A stretch of DNA of 10,689 nucleotides from the NCBI GenBank assembly GCA_030044035.1, contig JASHWN010000460.1:1-10689 (forward strand), read 5' to 3'. The position numbers and the translations under genes are program-made. Under the pieces are notes generated by a model. It was not told the origin of the DNA. It saw nothing but the letters and a program-made list of their open reading frames with translations, and did not search any database. Positions 1-6,670 of this stretch are shown here, piece by piece. Source of the DNA: Xanthobacteraceae bacterium (GTDB taxonomy: Bacteria; Pseudomonadota; Alphaproteobacteria; Rhizobiales; Xanthobacteraceae). Numbering within the stretch: the first letter of the stretch is position 1; the number at the start of each line of letters is the position of its first letter.

Positions 1-2
1 AG

Positions 3-182
3 CACGGCCAAGATGCCGGCTCGCAGGCTCCTTCGCTTTGCACGGTTCGCCGGAGTGTCAAACGTCTTGAACAGGCGTCGCAGGTCGTCATCGTCAAGCA
101 CGTGGAAAACGGCCGGGAACGCGAGCCTGGCGTTGTCCTGATCCTCGGAACCAAGCAACAGATCATCGTTGAATTTTTGCAC
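3..182 (-). CDS. N-terminal part of an unrecognised protein, cut by the window edge
   Basis: An open frame reads leftward from a GTG at 182-180 and leaves the window after 60 codons, so only the N-terminus is visible. I do not recognise the family. The visible part is acidic (a DDDD run at residues 30-33). It is followed by a basic stretch (residues 46-54, AKRRSLR) that leads into a hydrophobic run (AGILAV) at the cut, as if a membrane helix starts there. A GGAAA about 8 nt upstream of the GTG could serve as ribosome binding site. The frame stays open further upstream with another possible GTG at 248-246, so the start is uncertain. An acidic soluble N-terminus followed by a basic patch and a membrane helix resembles SLATT-type or other small 2TM proteins, but this is only a guess. 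Confidence 0.5.
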   Translation of the reverse strand, partial: MQKFNDDLLLGSEDQDNARLAFPAVFHVLDDDDLRRLFKTFDTPANRAKRRSLRAGILAV

Positions 183-208
183 GTGGGGTTTCCGGTGATA
201 GGTTGCCG

Positions 209-229
209 CGCCGCCTGTTGATGGCGGCG
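209..229. repeat. Small perfect inverted repeat
   Basis: CGCCGCC (209-215) and GGCGGCG (223-229) are exact reverse complements around a 7-nt loop. It lies 27 bp upstream of the GTG at 182, in the probable leader of the partial minus-strand gene. There is no T-run on either side, so it is not an evident terminator. Function unknown. Confidence 0.45.
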
Positions 230-319
230 ATGCAAAAGTGGATTTCACAGTACCGCAGAGAAACGACGCGATAAGCTGGGAGTGGTGTCATATCAACGGC
301 TCTTATTGCTGACTCATAT

Positions 320-423
320 CCGTCACCCTGAGGTGCGAGCGAAGCGAGCCTCGAAGGGCGACGGCCCGTGAGTCCTCGGCCGTATCCTTCGAGGGCCGCT
401 TCGCGGCCACCTCAGGATGACGG
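320..423. repeat. Large imperfect inverted repeat, REP/BIME-like intergenic element
   Basis: Two 38-nt arms (320-357 and 386-423) are reverse complements with about 6 mismatches, separated by 28 nt. Both arms carry the cores CCTGAGGTG and CCTCGAAGG around a GCGAAGCG centre. The right arm also contains its own perfect hairpin (GGCCGC-TTC-GCGGCC, 394-408). Elements with these core words are, from memory, dispersed in many copies between genes in Bradyrhizobium and relatives. The element lies 42 bp past the 3' end of the methyltransferase gene, so its hairpin could also protect or end that mRNA, but no T-run follows. The rest of the gap 183-465 shows no gene. Confidence 0.75.
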
Positions 424-465
424 TCAACATTAATTGCGCTTGGTATCAGACAGAGCAAGAATGCT

Positions 466-1494
466 CTAGCGGCACGGTTTGGTCGCCAAAATTATTTTTC
501 GCGCAAGTCCGGGCGCATTTACGGTGCGGACTTGATCGAAATGAGCCGCATCGAGCCAGGTGCTGATCTCATCGAGGCTGAAAGTGTCGCCATTTTCCGA
601 ATTCACCAACATATTGACCGCGAATAACAGCGCAGGAAGCGGACCGGTGCGGTCCGGATCGACCAAGATTTCCGCAATTGCGACGGTCCCTCCCGGCGCG
701 AGAGCGTCGAAAGTTTTTTGCAGCAGGTGGCGGCTTCGTTCCTCCCCTTCGCTATGCAGAATGTGTCCAAGGATCGCGATCGAATGTCCACTGCCGAAAT
801 CGGCTGCGAGAAGATCGTTCGCAACAAAACGGTATCGAGGCGCAACCCCCTCACGCTCCGTTACTTTCCTGGTGATCGGAATGATGCCGGGCCAGTCTAT
901 TGCTGTGACCGTAACGTGCGGTGATTCCTTCGCCATTGCGACGCTCCAGACACCCGATCCGGCGGCAAGATCGAGAACCGAAGCTGGTGCCGTAAGGTTC
1001 GACAGCTGCAAAGTCTGGGCCAGACAACGCGCTGCCGGAAAGTGAATAGGGAAAATATTTTCTACGAATTGTTGGAAGAACTTGGTTCCGCTTTCCTCTT
1101 CATTGATACGATGCGCCGGTCGGCCGCTCCGTACGATAGAGGAGAGTTTGCCCCACTCCGACAGCATTCGCTCGCTGGTCAGCATAAAGAAGGCGCCATG
1201 GAACGTTGGCTTCCCAGAAACCAGAAAGTGAGCACTCTCGGGCGTTAGCGAGTAGCGCTCCATGCGATCTTTCGCCAGGAGATCGAGCCCTACCAATGCA
1301 TTGAGGAGAATACGCAGCCCGCGAGCCGAGGCGCGGCTGGACTCAACGATTTCATCGATTGACCTTGCGCCTTTGTCGAGCAGGTCAAAAATCCCAAGGC
1401 GAAGCCCGGTTTCAATAATCGTAGGTGGAGCGAAGCCGAAGGTGAGGCCCATCAATCGCTCCGGGGCGATCCGGTCCGGTGCGGCAAAATTCAT
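466..1494 (-). CDS. SAM-dependent O-methyltransferase-like protein (dimerisation + Methyltransf_2 type)
   Basis: A 342-aa protein with the two-part layout of bacterial O-methyltransferases related to hydroxyneurosporene/acetylserotonin methyltransferases. The N-terminal helical, winged-helix-like dimerisation domain covers about residues 10-95 (GLRLGIFDLL, then LRILLNALVGLDLL and the YSLTP turn). The class-I methyltransferase fold covers about residues 150-340. SAM motif I is VLDLAAGSGVWS (173-184), with an acidic residue ending strand 2 at D200 (AIDWP). LHSEGEE places H247 where relatives have the catalytic His. APGGTVAIAE (266-275) is the usual post-motif. The substrate cannot be told. The start is ATG 1494-1492, whose last bases overlap the TGA of the upstream SRPBCC gene (ATGA), implying coupled translation. 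A longer frame to 1593 exists but lies entirely inside the SRPBCC gene and is less likely. Confidence 0.85.
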   Translation of the reverse strand: MNFAAPDRIAPERLMGLTFGFAPPTIIETGLRLGIFDLLDKGARSIDEIVESSRASARGLRILLNALVGLDLLAKDRMERYSLTPESAHFLVSGKPTFHGAFFMLTSERMLSEWGKLSSIVRSGRPAHRINEEESGTKFFQQFVENIFPIHFPAARCLAQTLQLSNLTAPASVLDLAAGSGVWSVAMAKESPHVTVTAIDWPGIIPITRKVTEREGVAPRYRFVANDLLAADFGSGHSIAILGHILHSEGEERSRHLLQKTFDALAPGGTVAIAEILVDPDRTGPLPALLFAVNMLVNSENGDTFSLDEISTWLDAAHFDQVRTVNAPGLARKIILATKPCR

Positions 1495-1955
1495 GGACGC
1501 ACGCTTTCGTTCGATGAACTCGTCGTCGCCATGAACTGGCCTAGCGCTGCTAGCCATTTTGCAAATCCCTGCTGCTCGAAATGTTTTACCCATCTATCCC
1601 GCTCGTCGTCGGCGCAATCGAACGTTGCCCACCACTCGACGAATGAACGATCGTCCGCAATGACGGGGCTTATGCGAATGGTTGCTTGGTAGTGCCGCAC
1701 GGGGAACGGGGGCGTTCCACAAAAACGATATGTATAGGATCGGTCGATATCGGAATGGGCCAGAAGCATCTGCCGAAGGACATTTCCGCCATAGGCAAAG
1801 CGCCGCACCGCGCCCACCTGATCTCCGGCCTTACCGTCTTCGATGATCGTCTCGCTCTCGACGCCTGCCCAAGCATAATGATCGAACGGGCGGATCGCCG
1901 CCCAAACCTTGTCCGCTGGATGGGCCAACACGACGCTGTAGTATGATTTCGCCAC
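1491..1955 (-). CDS. SRPBCC (START-like/polyketide cyclase-like) family protein
   Basis: A 154-aa protein beginning at a GTG (1955-1953) preceded by CAGGAGCAGGAACCC, a good ribosome binding site. The opening YYSVVLAHPADKVWAAIRPF is the typical first strand and helix of SRPBCC proteins, and the strand pattern continues with RRFAYGG, YTYRFCGTPPFPV, ATIRISPV and FVEWWATFDC. A C-terminal amphipathic helix (about 115-145, VKHFEQQGFAKWLAALGQF) would close the ligand cavity. The length fits the family. Such proteins bind hydrophobic ligands; some are cyclases, dehydratases or carriers. It overlaps the downstream methyltransferase by ATGA, so the two probably form an operon and may act on the same small molecule; that link is inference. 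The 120-bp gap upstream (to the IS element at 2076) should hold the promoter, but I see no convincing -35/-10 pair there. Confidence 0.85.
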   Translation of the reverse strand: MAKSYYSVVLAHPADKVWAAIRPFDHYAWAGVESETIIEDGKAGDQVGAVRRFAYGGNVLRQMLLAHSDIDRSYTYRFCGTPPFPVRHYQATIRISPVIADDRSFVEWWATFDCADDERDRWVKHFEQQGFAKWLAALGQFMATTSSSNESVRP

Positions 1956-2075
1956 GGGTTCCTGCTCCTGTTGTTTCGAGTTGCGCGCATAATCTAATTA
2001 CAGCCGCGAACAGCCCACCCGTTTCCTGACAGGCGCATTGAGGTAGCCGCGCGCCTGTGATTCAAGCTGCCAAAC

Positions 2076-2849
2076 TAGGGCCTTCGAATCATGCGCTATG
2101 AACTTTCCGACCATGAATGGGTTGCCATTAAGCCGATGTTGCCGAACAAGCCCCGTAGCGTGGCACGAGTGAACGACCGGCGCGTCCTCAATGGCATTTT
2201 TGGGTGATGCGGTCAGGGGCACCTTGGCGAGACCTGCCCGACCCCTTCGGTCCATATACCACCTGCTACAATCGCTTTGTTCGCTGGCGGCGGGCGGGCG
2301 TCTGGAGCAGGATAATGAATGCGCTAGCTCGCTCCCATGACGTGGCGGTACAGATGATCGATACGTCCATTGTCCGCGTGCATCAGCACGGCGCCTGCAT
2401 CGGTCGAAACAGAGAACAGTCGGTGGGTCGGTCACGAGGCGGGTTGACCGGCAAAATCCACGCGGTAGTCGATAGCAATGGTTACCGGTTAAGCTCGCCC
2501 TGACGGCTGGCGAGTCACACGACAATCGTCTCGCTGGAAGGCTCCTATCTCGCCTGAAAGCTGGGTCAATGTTGCTCGCGGATCGGGGCTATGATGCCGA
2601 TTGGATCAGAGCACTTGTCACAAAGCGCCGCGCTTGGGCCAACATCCCGCCGAGGAGCAATCGCAACGAGCCGATCTGCTTCAGCCCGCACCTCTACCGA
2701 GCCCGCAATCTGATCGAACGGTTCTTCAATAAGATCAAACAGTGTCGGCGGGTCGCGACGCGCTACGACAAGCTCGCGGCGAACTACCTGGCCTTCGTCC
2801 AGCTCGCATCAATACGGCTGTGGCTCCGCGTTAATGAGTCCACGCCCTA
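2076..2849 (+). mobile_element. IS5-family insertion sequence with TA target duplication
   Basis: The ends match as an imperfect inverted repeat. The left end reads TAGGGCCTTCGAATCAT from 2076. The right end, read inward on the opposite strand from 2849, is TAGGGCGTGGACTCAT, which matches with one gap and a few mismatches. The outer TA on each side (2076-2077, 2848-2849) fits a TA target-site duplication, as is usual for the IS427-type branch of the IS5 family. The element proper would be 2078-2847, about 770 bp, fully occupied by one transposase frame. The left end lies in the promoter-side gap of the SRPBCC gene, and the right end is 34 bp before the ceramidase-like start. Boundaries come from the sequence; assignment to a named IS is not possible here. 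Confidence 0.75.
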
Positions 2850-2850
2850 A
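2091..2850 (+). pseudogene. IS5-family DDE transposase, frame broken twice
   Basis: Three consecutive frames together spell a typical IS5-family transposase, which would be about 253 aa if repaired. Frame one runs from ATG 2091 to TGA 2205-2207 (MRYELSDHEW...). Frame two takes over at 2204 (MRSGAPWRDLPDPFGPY) and meets TGA at 2501-2503. Frame three resumes around 2491 (KLALTAGESHDN) and runs to TAA 2848-2850. The catalytic acidic residues are all encoded: D in QMIDTSIVR, D in LLADRGYDA, and E in the C-terminal signature YRARNLIERFFNKIK, which fits Y-2-R-3-E-6-K exactly. The first break, at a T5 run (2197-2201), could be programmed -1 frameshifting as in some IS5 relatives. The second, near 2489-2493, looks like loss of one A and probably inactivates it. 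The start codon lies inside the left terminal repeat, and the stop is completed by the target duplication plus one flanking base. Confidence 0.85.
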
Positions 2851-2883
2851 AGCATTCCTCAATCCGCTGCCCGGTTCGACGAC

Positions 2884-3183
2884 ATGACAAATTGGCCGAA
2901 CCACGTGTTCGAATATTGCGAGCGAGGCGGCTCGATCGCGTTTTGGGCGGAGCCGCTCAATGCGCTCTCCAATGCTTGCTTCATCATTGCCGGGTTGGCG
3001 GCAGCCGTGCGCATGGAGCCAATCAAATCGCCGGCCTTGCTGCGCGGCTTTAGTATCTTGCTGACGGTCATGCTCTTCGTCATCGGGTTCGGGAGCTTTC
3101 TCTTTCATACTTTCGCGACGCAATGGGCTGAACTTGCAGATACGCCCGGCAAGCCGCACACGATCGTCAGTTGGACGGTGTGA
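2884..3183 (+). pseudogene. Truncated ceramidase-family membrane protein
   Basis: The 99-aa frame opens with features of the ceramidase/alkaline-ceramidase family (PF05875): YCERG near residue 11, FWAEPLNALSNACF (20-33), a first membrane helix (about 28-43), and a second helix leading into IGFGSFLFHTFATQWAELAD (67-86), where the SxxxH motif of this hydrolase superfamily is seen. Homologues are about 220 aa or more and continue with five further helices. Here the similarity stops at about residue 87 (near 3145), and the last dozen residues (PGKPHTIVSWTV) look unrelated. No continuation is visible in any other frame nearby, so a deletion or replacement is more likely than a point frameshift. 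There is no clear ribosome binding site before the ATG, and the IS end is 34 bp upstream, so its original promoter is probably separated from it. Confidence 0.75.
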
Positions 3184-3910
3184 TCTTGATTGATCTGATC
3201 CAGGCCGAGGAGCGCGCGTGAGAGCCGACCTGCGTTGTGTCCGCCTCGAATGCGAGTCCCGTCACCGGAGGTACCGTCGCGGCGCGAAAAGCGGCGCGAA
3301 AGCTGTCGGGCAGCGTCACTGTGCTGATCACCTCCTTGCCGGGGGGCGGTCCGTCGAGGCACACGTAGCGGCCTTGCGTGGTGTAAGAACGGCCGGTGAT
3401 CGGAACCCCGCGGCGTCCGTTCTGACAGAGGAAAAAGCCGATAAAGTAGGGACTTGGCGGCATAAACAGACCACCCGGCAGTTTTTCGGTGCCAAAAAAC
3501 ACCATCACCATGATCGCTTCGCTGTGGGCGCCGGCGTCCCAGTTGGCGCCCGCCGGATAGCTGCTGACGCCCCAAGTCACCGACAGGCGCGCCGGCTGTG
3601 CGACGCTCAATCCAGGATGCGCGATAATCGGTTCGGCCGGACCGAGCGTTTCGATTGTGAGACCGCGATTAGCCAGGGAAAAGCGGGCCAGCGCCGCGTT
3701 GGCGGCATCGAGCTTGAATTCAAATCCTTGGGAAGCAAGCCATGCGCGCGCGGCCTCCGGCTGTGCGCCGAATTCGTAATCGACGTCGCCGGCGGCCGCG
3801 GGACCGACGCCGTTCATTGCGGTGGAGAAATAAACTACGCCCGCCGCCAATACTACGACTGATCGAAAGACTGATTTCCGATAAGGTCTAGAATTGCCCA
3901 TTAATCCCAT
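3167..3910 (-). CDS. Predicted secreted protein of unknown family, downstream partner of the TIR gene
   Basis: A 247-aa protein. The start is ATG 3910-3908, because AAGGTGAT precedes it by about 8 nt; a longer frame up to 4057 would lie inside the TIR gene. The N-terminus is a clear signal peptide: basic RPYRKSVFR, hydrophobic SVVVLAAGVVYFSTAM, and a likely signal peptidase I site after GPAAA (about residue 41). The mature part is rich in beta-type sequence, with two cysteines (in FFLCQNG and RYVCLDG) that could form a disulfide, and ends in LAFEADTTQVGS...AWIRSIKI, reminiscent of jelly-roll/galactose-binding-like proteins such as DUF3047. I am not sure of that family. It lies 40 bp after the TIR-membrane gene on the same strand with no terminator seen, so they are probably co-transcribed. 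Confidence 0.7.
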   Translation of the reverse strand: MGLMGNSRPYRKSVFRSVVVLAAGVVYFSTAMNGVGPAAAGDVDYEFGAQPEAARAWLASQGFEFKLDAANAALARFSLANRGLTIETLGPAEPIIAHPGLSVAQPARLSVTWGVSSYPAGANWDAGAHSEAIMVMVFFGTEKLPGGLFMPPSPYFIGFFLCQNGRRGVPITGRSYTTQGRYVCLDGPPPGKEVISTVTLPDSFRAAFRAATVPPVTGLAFEADTTQVGSHARSSAWIRSIKITPSN

Positions 3911-3950
3911 ATTCAGATCACCTTGCACGACTGGAAGAGGCGCTGGCAGC

Positions 3951-5783
3951 TCACATCCCGTCGAAAATACCCAAATCCCGTTGACGATCCCGAGAGTGGA
4001 CCGCGGATGGATCGAACAAGTACCAGAGGGATAGCAACAGCAGTATCGAAGGTACAACGACTACCAAATAAAACTGCCAGTATCCGGCAAGCGATACGAC
4101 TTGCTCATGGAAATGATACACAGCATACCCGGCCAGCAAGGCGATCGCTGTCATGGCTGAACCATAAAACGCCAGCGCAAACCGACGATATTCGCGTAAT
4201 ATAGCAATGGTGACAAATAAATAGCCCACAAGAAAGAGGGAGGTGAGAAGAAGATCGGGCATATACTTCGTAATATCGAAGCTGCATTTGCCGAAGTTAT
4301 TGCTGATGTCGGAGCACCTATAGAGAAATTTGACGTATTCGGTCACCATTCTGAATGGGATCCAAGTCATGACCGTGGCCATCGAATAGGTCAGGCAAAG
4401 CAACGCGTCTTCACGCGGCCGGACTTTGATTGAGTCGTCGTTAGGATCACGGAGGCTCACCATCGAAAAGTAAATCGCCATGGAAATACCGCTTAACCCC
4501 GCCCAAACGATAAGGAAGAACGAGGCTCTATAAGCCCATGCCGTCCAGGAATTTTGAACATCATATATCGAGCGATTTGCATTCAGAAGCACGTCTGCGA
4601 AACTCTTCTGAACTTGGATGCGCGATATTTGGTACTCGTGGTACTCGCGGTCGTTCAGCTGCTGGTCTGGGTTTGAGTTGTATATCGGGACAGTGAGATA
4701 ATAGAATGCGTTAGGCCAGCACTTGTCCGTCAGCCAAAATGGCGGGGCGCCGTTGTATTTTTGTTGGAGCAGACCGGCCTCGTCATAGGACGAGAGGTTG
4801 ATCAGAGCCCACCAGGGCTTGGCCGCCCGGGTTGGCACGGCATTGGGGACCGAGCCACTTTCGAGCCAATGTTGGCGGTCGTCAGGAGACAGAGTCGCGA
4901 TGGCCGTGGGCAACTCCGGTCCCCGCTGGCATCCGGGCAGCGGCAATGCGACCTGGATGGTCCATGGCGCTTCGTCTGGGTCATGAACTTCGACGGCCCA
5001 AGCGAGCCCAGCCAGCAGCGTTGAAGCAATCAGCGGAATTGCATAGGACATTCGCTGCCGAACCCCGGAGGAGCGCACAATAAATCCCAAAAGCGTTACG
5101 AATGGGCGATAGATGCCAAACAGGGCAAAGGGTAAAAAGACGGCGGGCCAAATGAAGAAGCCTCCCCACACTGCGGCCATTCCCCACCAGGATTTCCAGC
5201 CATAGTCAGAGATGCCGACGATGTGGATGAGCACACCACAGACGAACCAAATCGCAAGCGAGCCCCATAGGTAACATGATCGCCAGAGGTCGAATGATCT
5301 ATAATTTTTCAGGACCTTCTTAGCCGTGTTTTCCAGGGCGTGGCCGATCGCCGTCGTCGAATCATTTGACGCGAGCGGCTTCTCGAGCGCCGCTATGTAG
5401 CGGAAATTGCGAATCGCCTTTGGTAGGCGGTTCGGCGCCGGCATCGCCGCGCCGTCAACCAAAACCGGTAGAATCTCCTTTTCATAATACAGCGCGATGC
5501 GGATTTCTCGGGCGGTGGCATCGTAGCCGCCTTTCCTTTCGTCGAGCAGCTTGAGCCAGTTTGTGCCGATCAGCGCGACAAAGAGACCGCAGGTTTCGAT
5601 GGCGTGGAACGCCTTGGCTTCGTAATCCTCTTGCGCACGCGTGCCGTCCTCCGGATCGGTGTCGAGGAATACTTCGTCAAATCCCAGATTTTCGAGCGCT
5701 GCTTTGACCTTCAAGTGAAATTGCGCAGGCACAAAGGAATCGAGGTGCCGATAGCAGACAAAGGCTTTGCGTGGCTCGCGCAT
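3951..5783 (-). CDS. TIR-domain protein with about eight membrane spans and a large extracytoplasmic loop
   Basis: A 610-aa protein. Residues 4-160 are a TIR domain: box-1-like KAFVCYRHLDS (6-16), VFLDTDPEDG (38-47), IETCGLFVALIGTNWL (62-77) and YDATAREIRIAL (87-98), followed by EILPVLVDGAAMP. E93 sits where NAD-cleaving TIRs have their catalytic Glu. Predicted membrane helices lie at about 170-190, 198-225, 247-265, 417-440, 460-478, 508-529, 535-556 and 568-590. Residues 266-415 form a large soluble loop with two cysteines (C284, C355), probably periplasmic if the TIR is cytoplasmic. TIR domains in bacteria usually consume NAD+ or make cyclic ADP-ribose signals, often in antiphage defence; here the loop suggests envelope sensing (inference). 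Start ATG 5783 is preferred over a GTG at 5879, which has no ribosome binding site and abuts the promoter. Its codon use is AT-richer than the neighbouring cob genes, consistent with horizontal transfer. Confidence 0.85.
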   Translation of the reverse strand: MREPRKAFVCYRHLDSFVPAQFHLKVKAALENLGFDEVFLDTDPEDGTRAQEDYEAKAFHAIETCGLFVALIGTNWLKLLDERKGGYDATAREIRIALYYEKEILPVLVDGAAMPAPNRLPKAIRNFRYIAALEKPLASNDSTTAIGHALENTAKKVLKNYRSFDLWRSCYLWGSLAIWFVCGVLIHIVGISDYGWKSWWGMAAVWGGFFIWPAVFLPFALFGIYRPFVTLLGFIVRSSGVRQRMSYAIPLIASTLLAGLAWAVEVHDPDEAPWTIQVALPLPGCQRGPELPTAIATLSPDDRQHWLESGSVPNAVPTRAAKPWWALINLSSYDEAGLLQQKYNGAPPFWLTDKCWPNAFYYLTVPIYNSNPDQQLNDREYHEYQISRIQVQKSFADVLLNANRSIYDVQNSWTAWAYRASFFLIVWAGLSGISMAIYFSMVSLRDPNDDSIKVRPREDALLCLTYSMATVMTWIPFRMVTEYVKFLYRCSDISNNFGKCSFDITKYMPDLLLTSLFLVGYLFVTIAILREYRRFALAFYGSAMTAIALLAGYAVYHFHEQVVSLAGYWQFYLVVVVPSILLLLSLWYLFDPSAVHSRDRQRDLGIFDGM

Positions 5784-5881
5784 GGACGCCCCATGAGGCA
5801 GAGGATTGTGTGGCTGTTGGACGAAGGACGGTGTTGAGACGGCGGGAGCTGCGACGAAGTAGCCGCCGAAGGGTAGCACAA

Positions 5882-5910
5882 CTTATACGTAGTTCAACTG
5901 CTATTTGCAA
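5882..5910 (-). promoter_or_regulatory. Sigma-70-like promoter of the TIR gene
   Basis: On the minus strand TTGCAA (5910-5905) and TATAAG (5887-5882) are separated by exactly 17 bp, matching the consensus -35 and -10 at 4 of 6 and 5 of 6 positions. Transcription would begin near 5875, leaving a leader of about 90 nt before the ATG at 5783 and excluding the GTG at 5879 as start. It lies in the 184-bp gap after the LysE-type gene, so the TIR pair can be transcribed on its own. Confidence 0.55.
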
Positions 5911-5967
5911 AATCCCACAGTCACAGCGGTCCAAGCCTTCGCAGGCCAAAGAACGCAGGGCCGGACT

Positions 5968-6570
5968 CTATGCGGCAAAGACTTGCTGAATCACAAGAAT
6001 TGATCCGACAGCGATCATGACTGCGCCTACCCCCCGGCGTAGCCAAGGAATGAACCTCTGTGCTTTTGGGCCGTGACGCAAATGCCAGCCGACCCAGAGC
6101 AGGCCAGCCCAACCGAGCGACACACCCAGGACTTCCCCGGTCATGAACTCGGCATCGTGTGTGAAACTGTTCAGCTTGGCGGCAATTCCCATCGCGGCAA
6201 TGAGTGCAACCAGCCCTGCCAGATTATTCGGCGTCAACAGCGTGATTTTGAATGCAATGACGAATGTAGTCACGCTGCCTATCTTGGGCGGCTGTGTGGC
6301 GGTCAGGTAGTACAAACCAATCGCGAGCATGGCCACGCCCACGGCTATCGGAACGAGTTTCGGGAGCGAGGTCATGAAGCCGCTCAAGTGCCCGATGCTG
6401 AAAACGGCAAAAGCCAGGAGCACGAGTTCGGCAGCGACACACCCGCTCATACTCGCGACAGCTCGGCGAAGGCTCCCCGACGTCATTTCAAGGAGCGTAG
6501 CGGTTCCAATCGGTCCGAGTGGGGCGCCGATAATCGCGCCAATCAGCAAGCCGCGTAAAAAGAGGCTCAT
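5968..6570 (-). CDS. LysE family translocator (amino-acid/metabolite exporter)
   Basis: A 200-aa hydrophobic protein with the six-helix layout of the LysE/RhtB family. Helix 1 carries the typical GAIIGAPLGPIG motif (11-22). Further helices are at about 37-60, 70-90, 100-128, 142-162 and 176-197. FKITLLTPNNLAGLVALIAAM (about 107-127) corresponds to the family's conserved 'NP' region, where most members have NPK. Such proteins export amino acids or related small molecules through the inner membrane; the substrate cannot be predicted. The start is ATG 6570-6568 with a weak AAAAAGA upstream. It is transcribed toward the TIR gene, 184 bp away with a separate promoter between them, so a functional link to the TIR pair is uncertain. 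The 100 bp between it and bolA shows no gene or clear hairpin. Confidence 0.85.
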   Translation of the reverse strand: MSLFLRGLLIGAIIGAPLGPIGTATLLEMTSGSLRRAVASMSGCVAAELVLLAFAVFSIGHLSGFMTSLPKLVPIAVGVAMLAIGLYYLTATQPPKIGSVTTFVIAFKITLLTPNNLAGLVALIAAMGIAAKLNSFTHDAEFMTGEVLGVSLGWAGLLWVGWHLRHGPKAQRFIPWLRRGVGAVMIAVGSILVIQQVFAA

Positions 6571-6670
6571 CGAGTCTTTTTCGGTTCAGCGTTGCACAGG
6601 CCAACCGCTCGTAGACCCCCTTACACCCCAACTCGGGTCTGCTGTCATGCCATTATGCGCCGGGTCCAGC

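Noticed and set aside
1998..2525. Long minus-strand open frame over the IS element
   Set aside because: It is the shadow of the transposase; the plus-strand frames carry all IS5 transposase motifs.
3911..4057. N-terminal extension of the secreted protein
   Set aside because: It lies inside the end of the TIR gene and is cysteine-rich nonsense; the AAGGTGAT site and the signal peptide support the ATG at 3910.
5784..5879. 32-residue extension of the TIR protein to a GTG
   Set aside because: There is no ribosome binding site, and the GTG lies only 3 bp from the predicted -10 box, upstream of or at the transcription start; the TIR fold begins right after the ATG at 5783.
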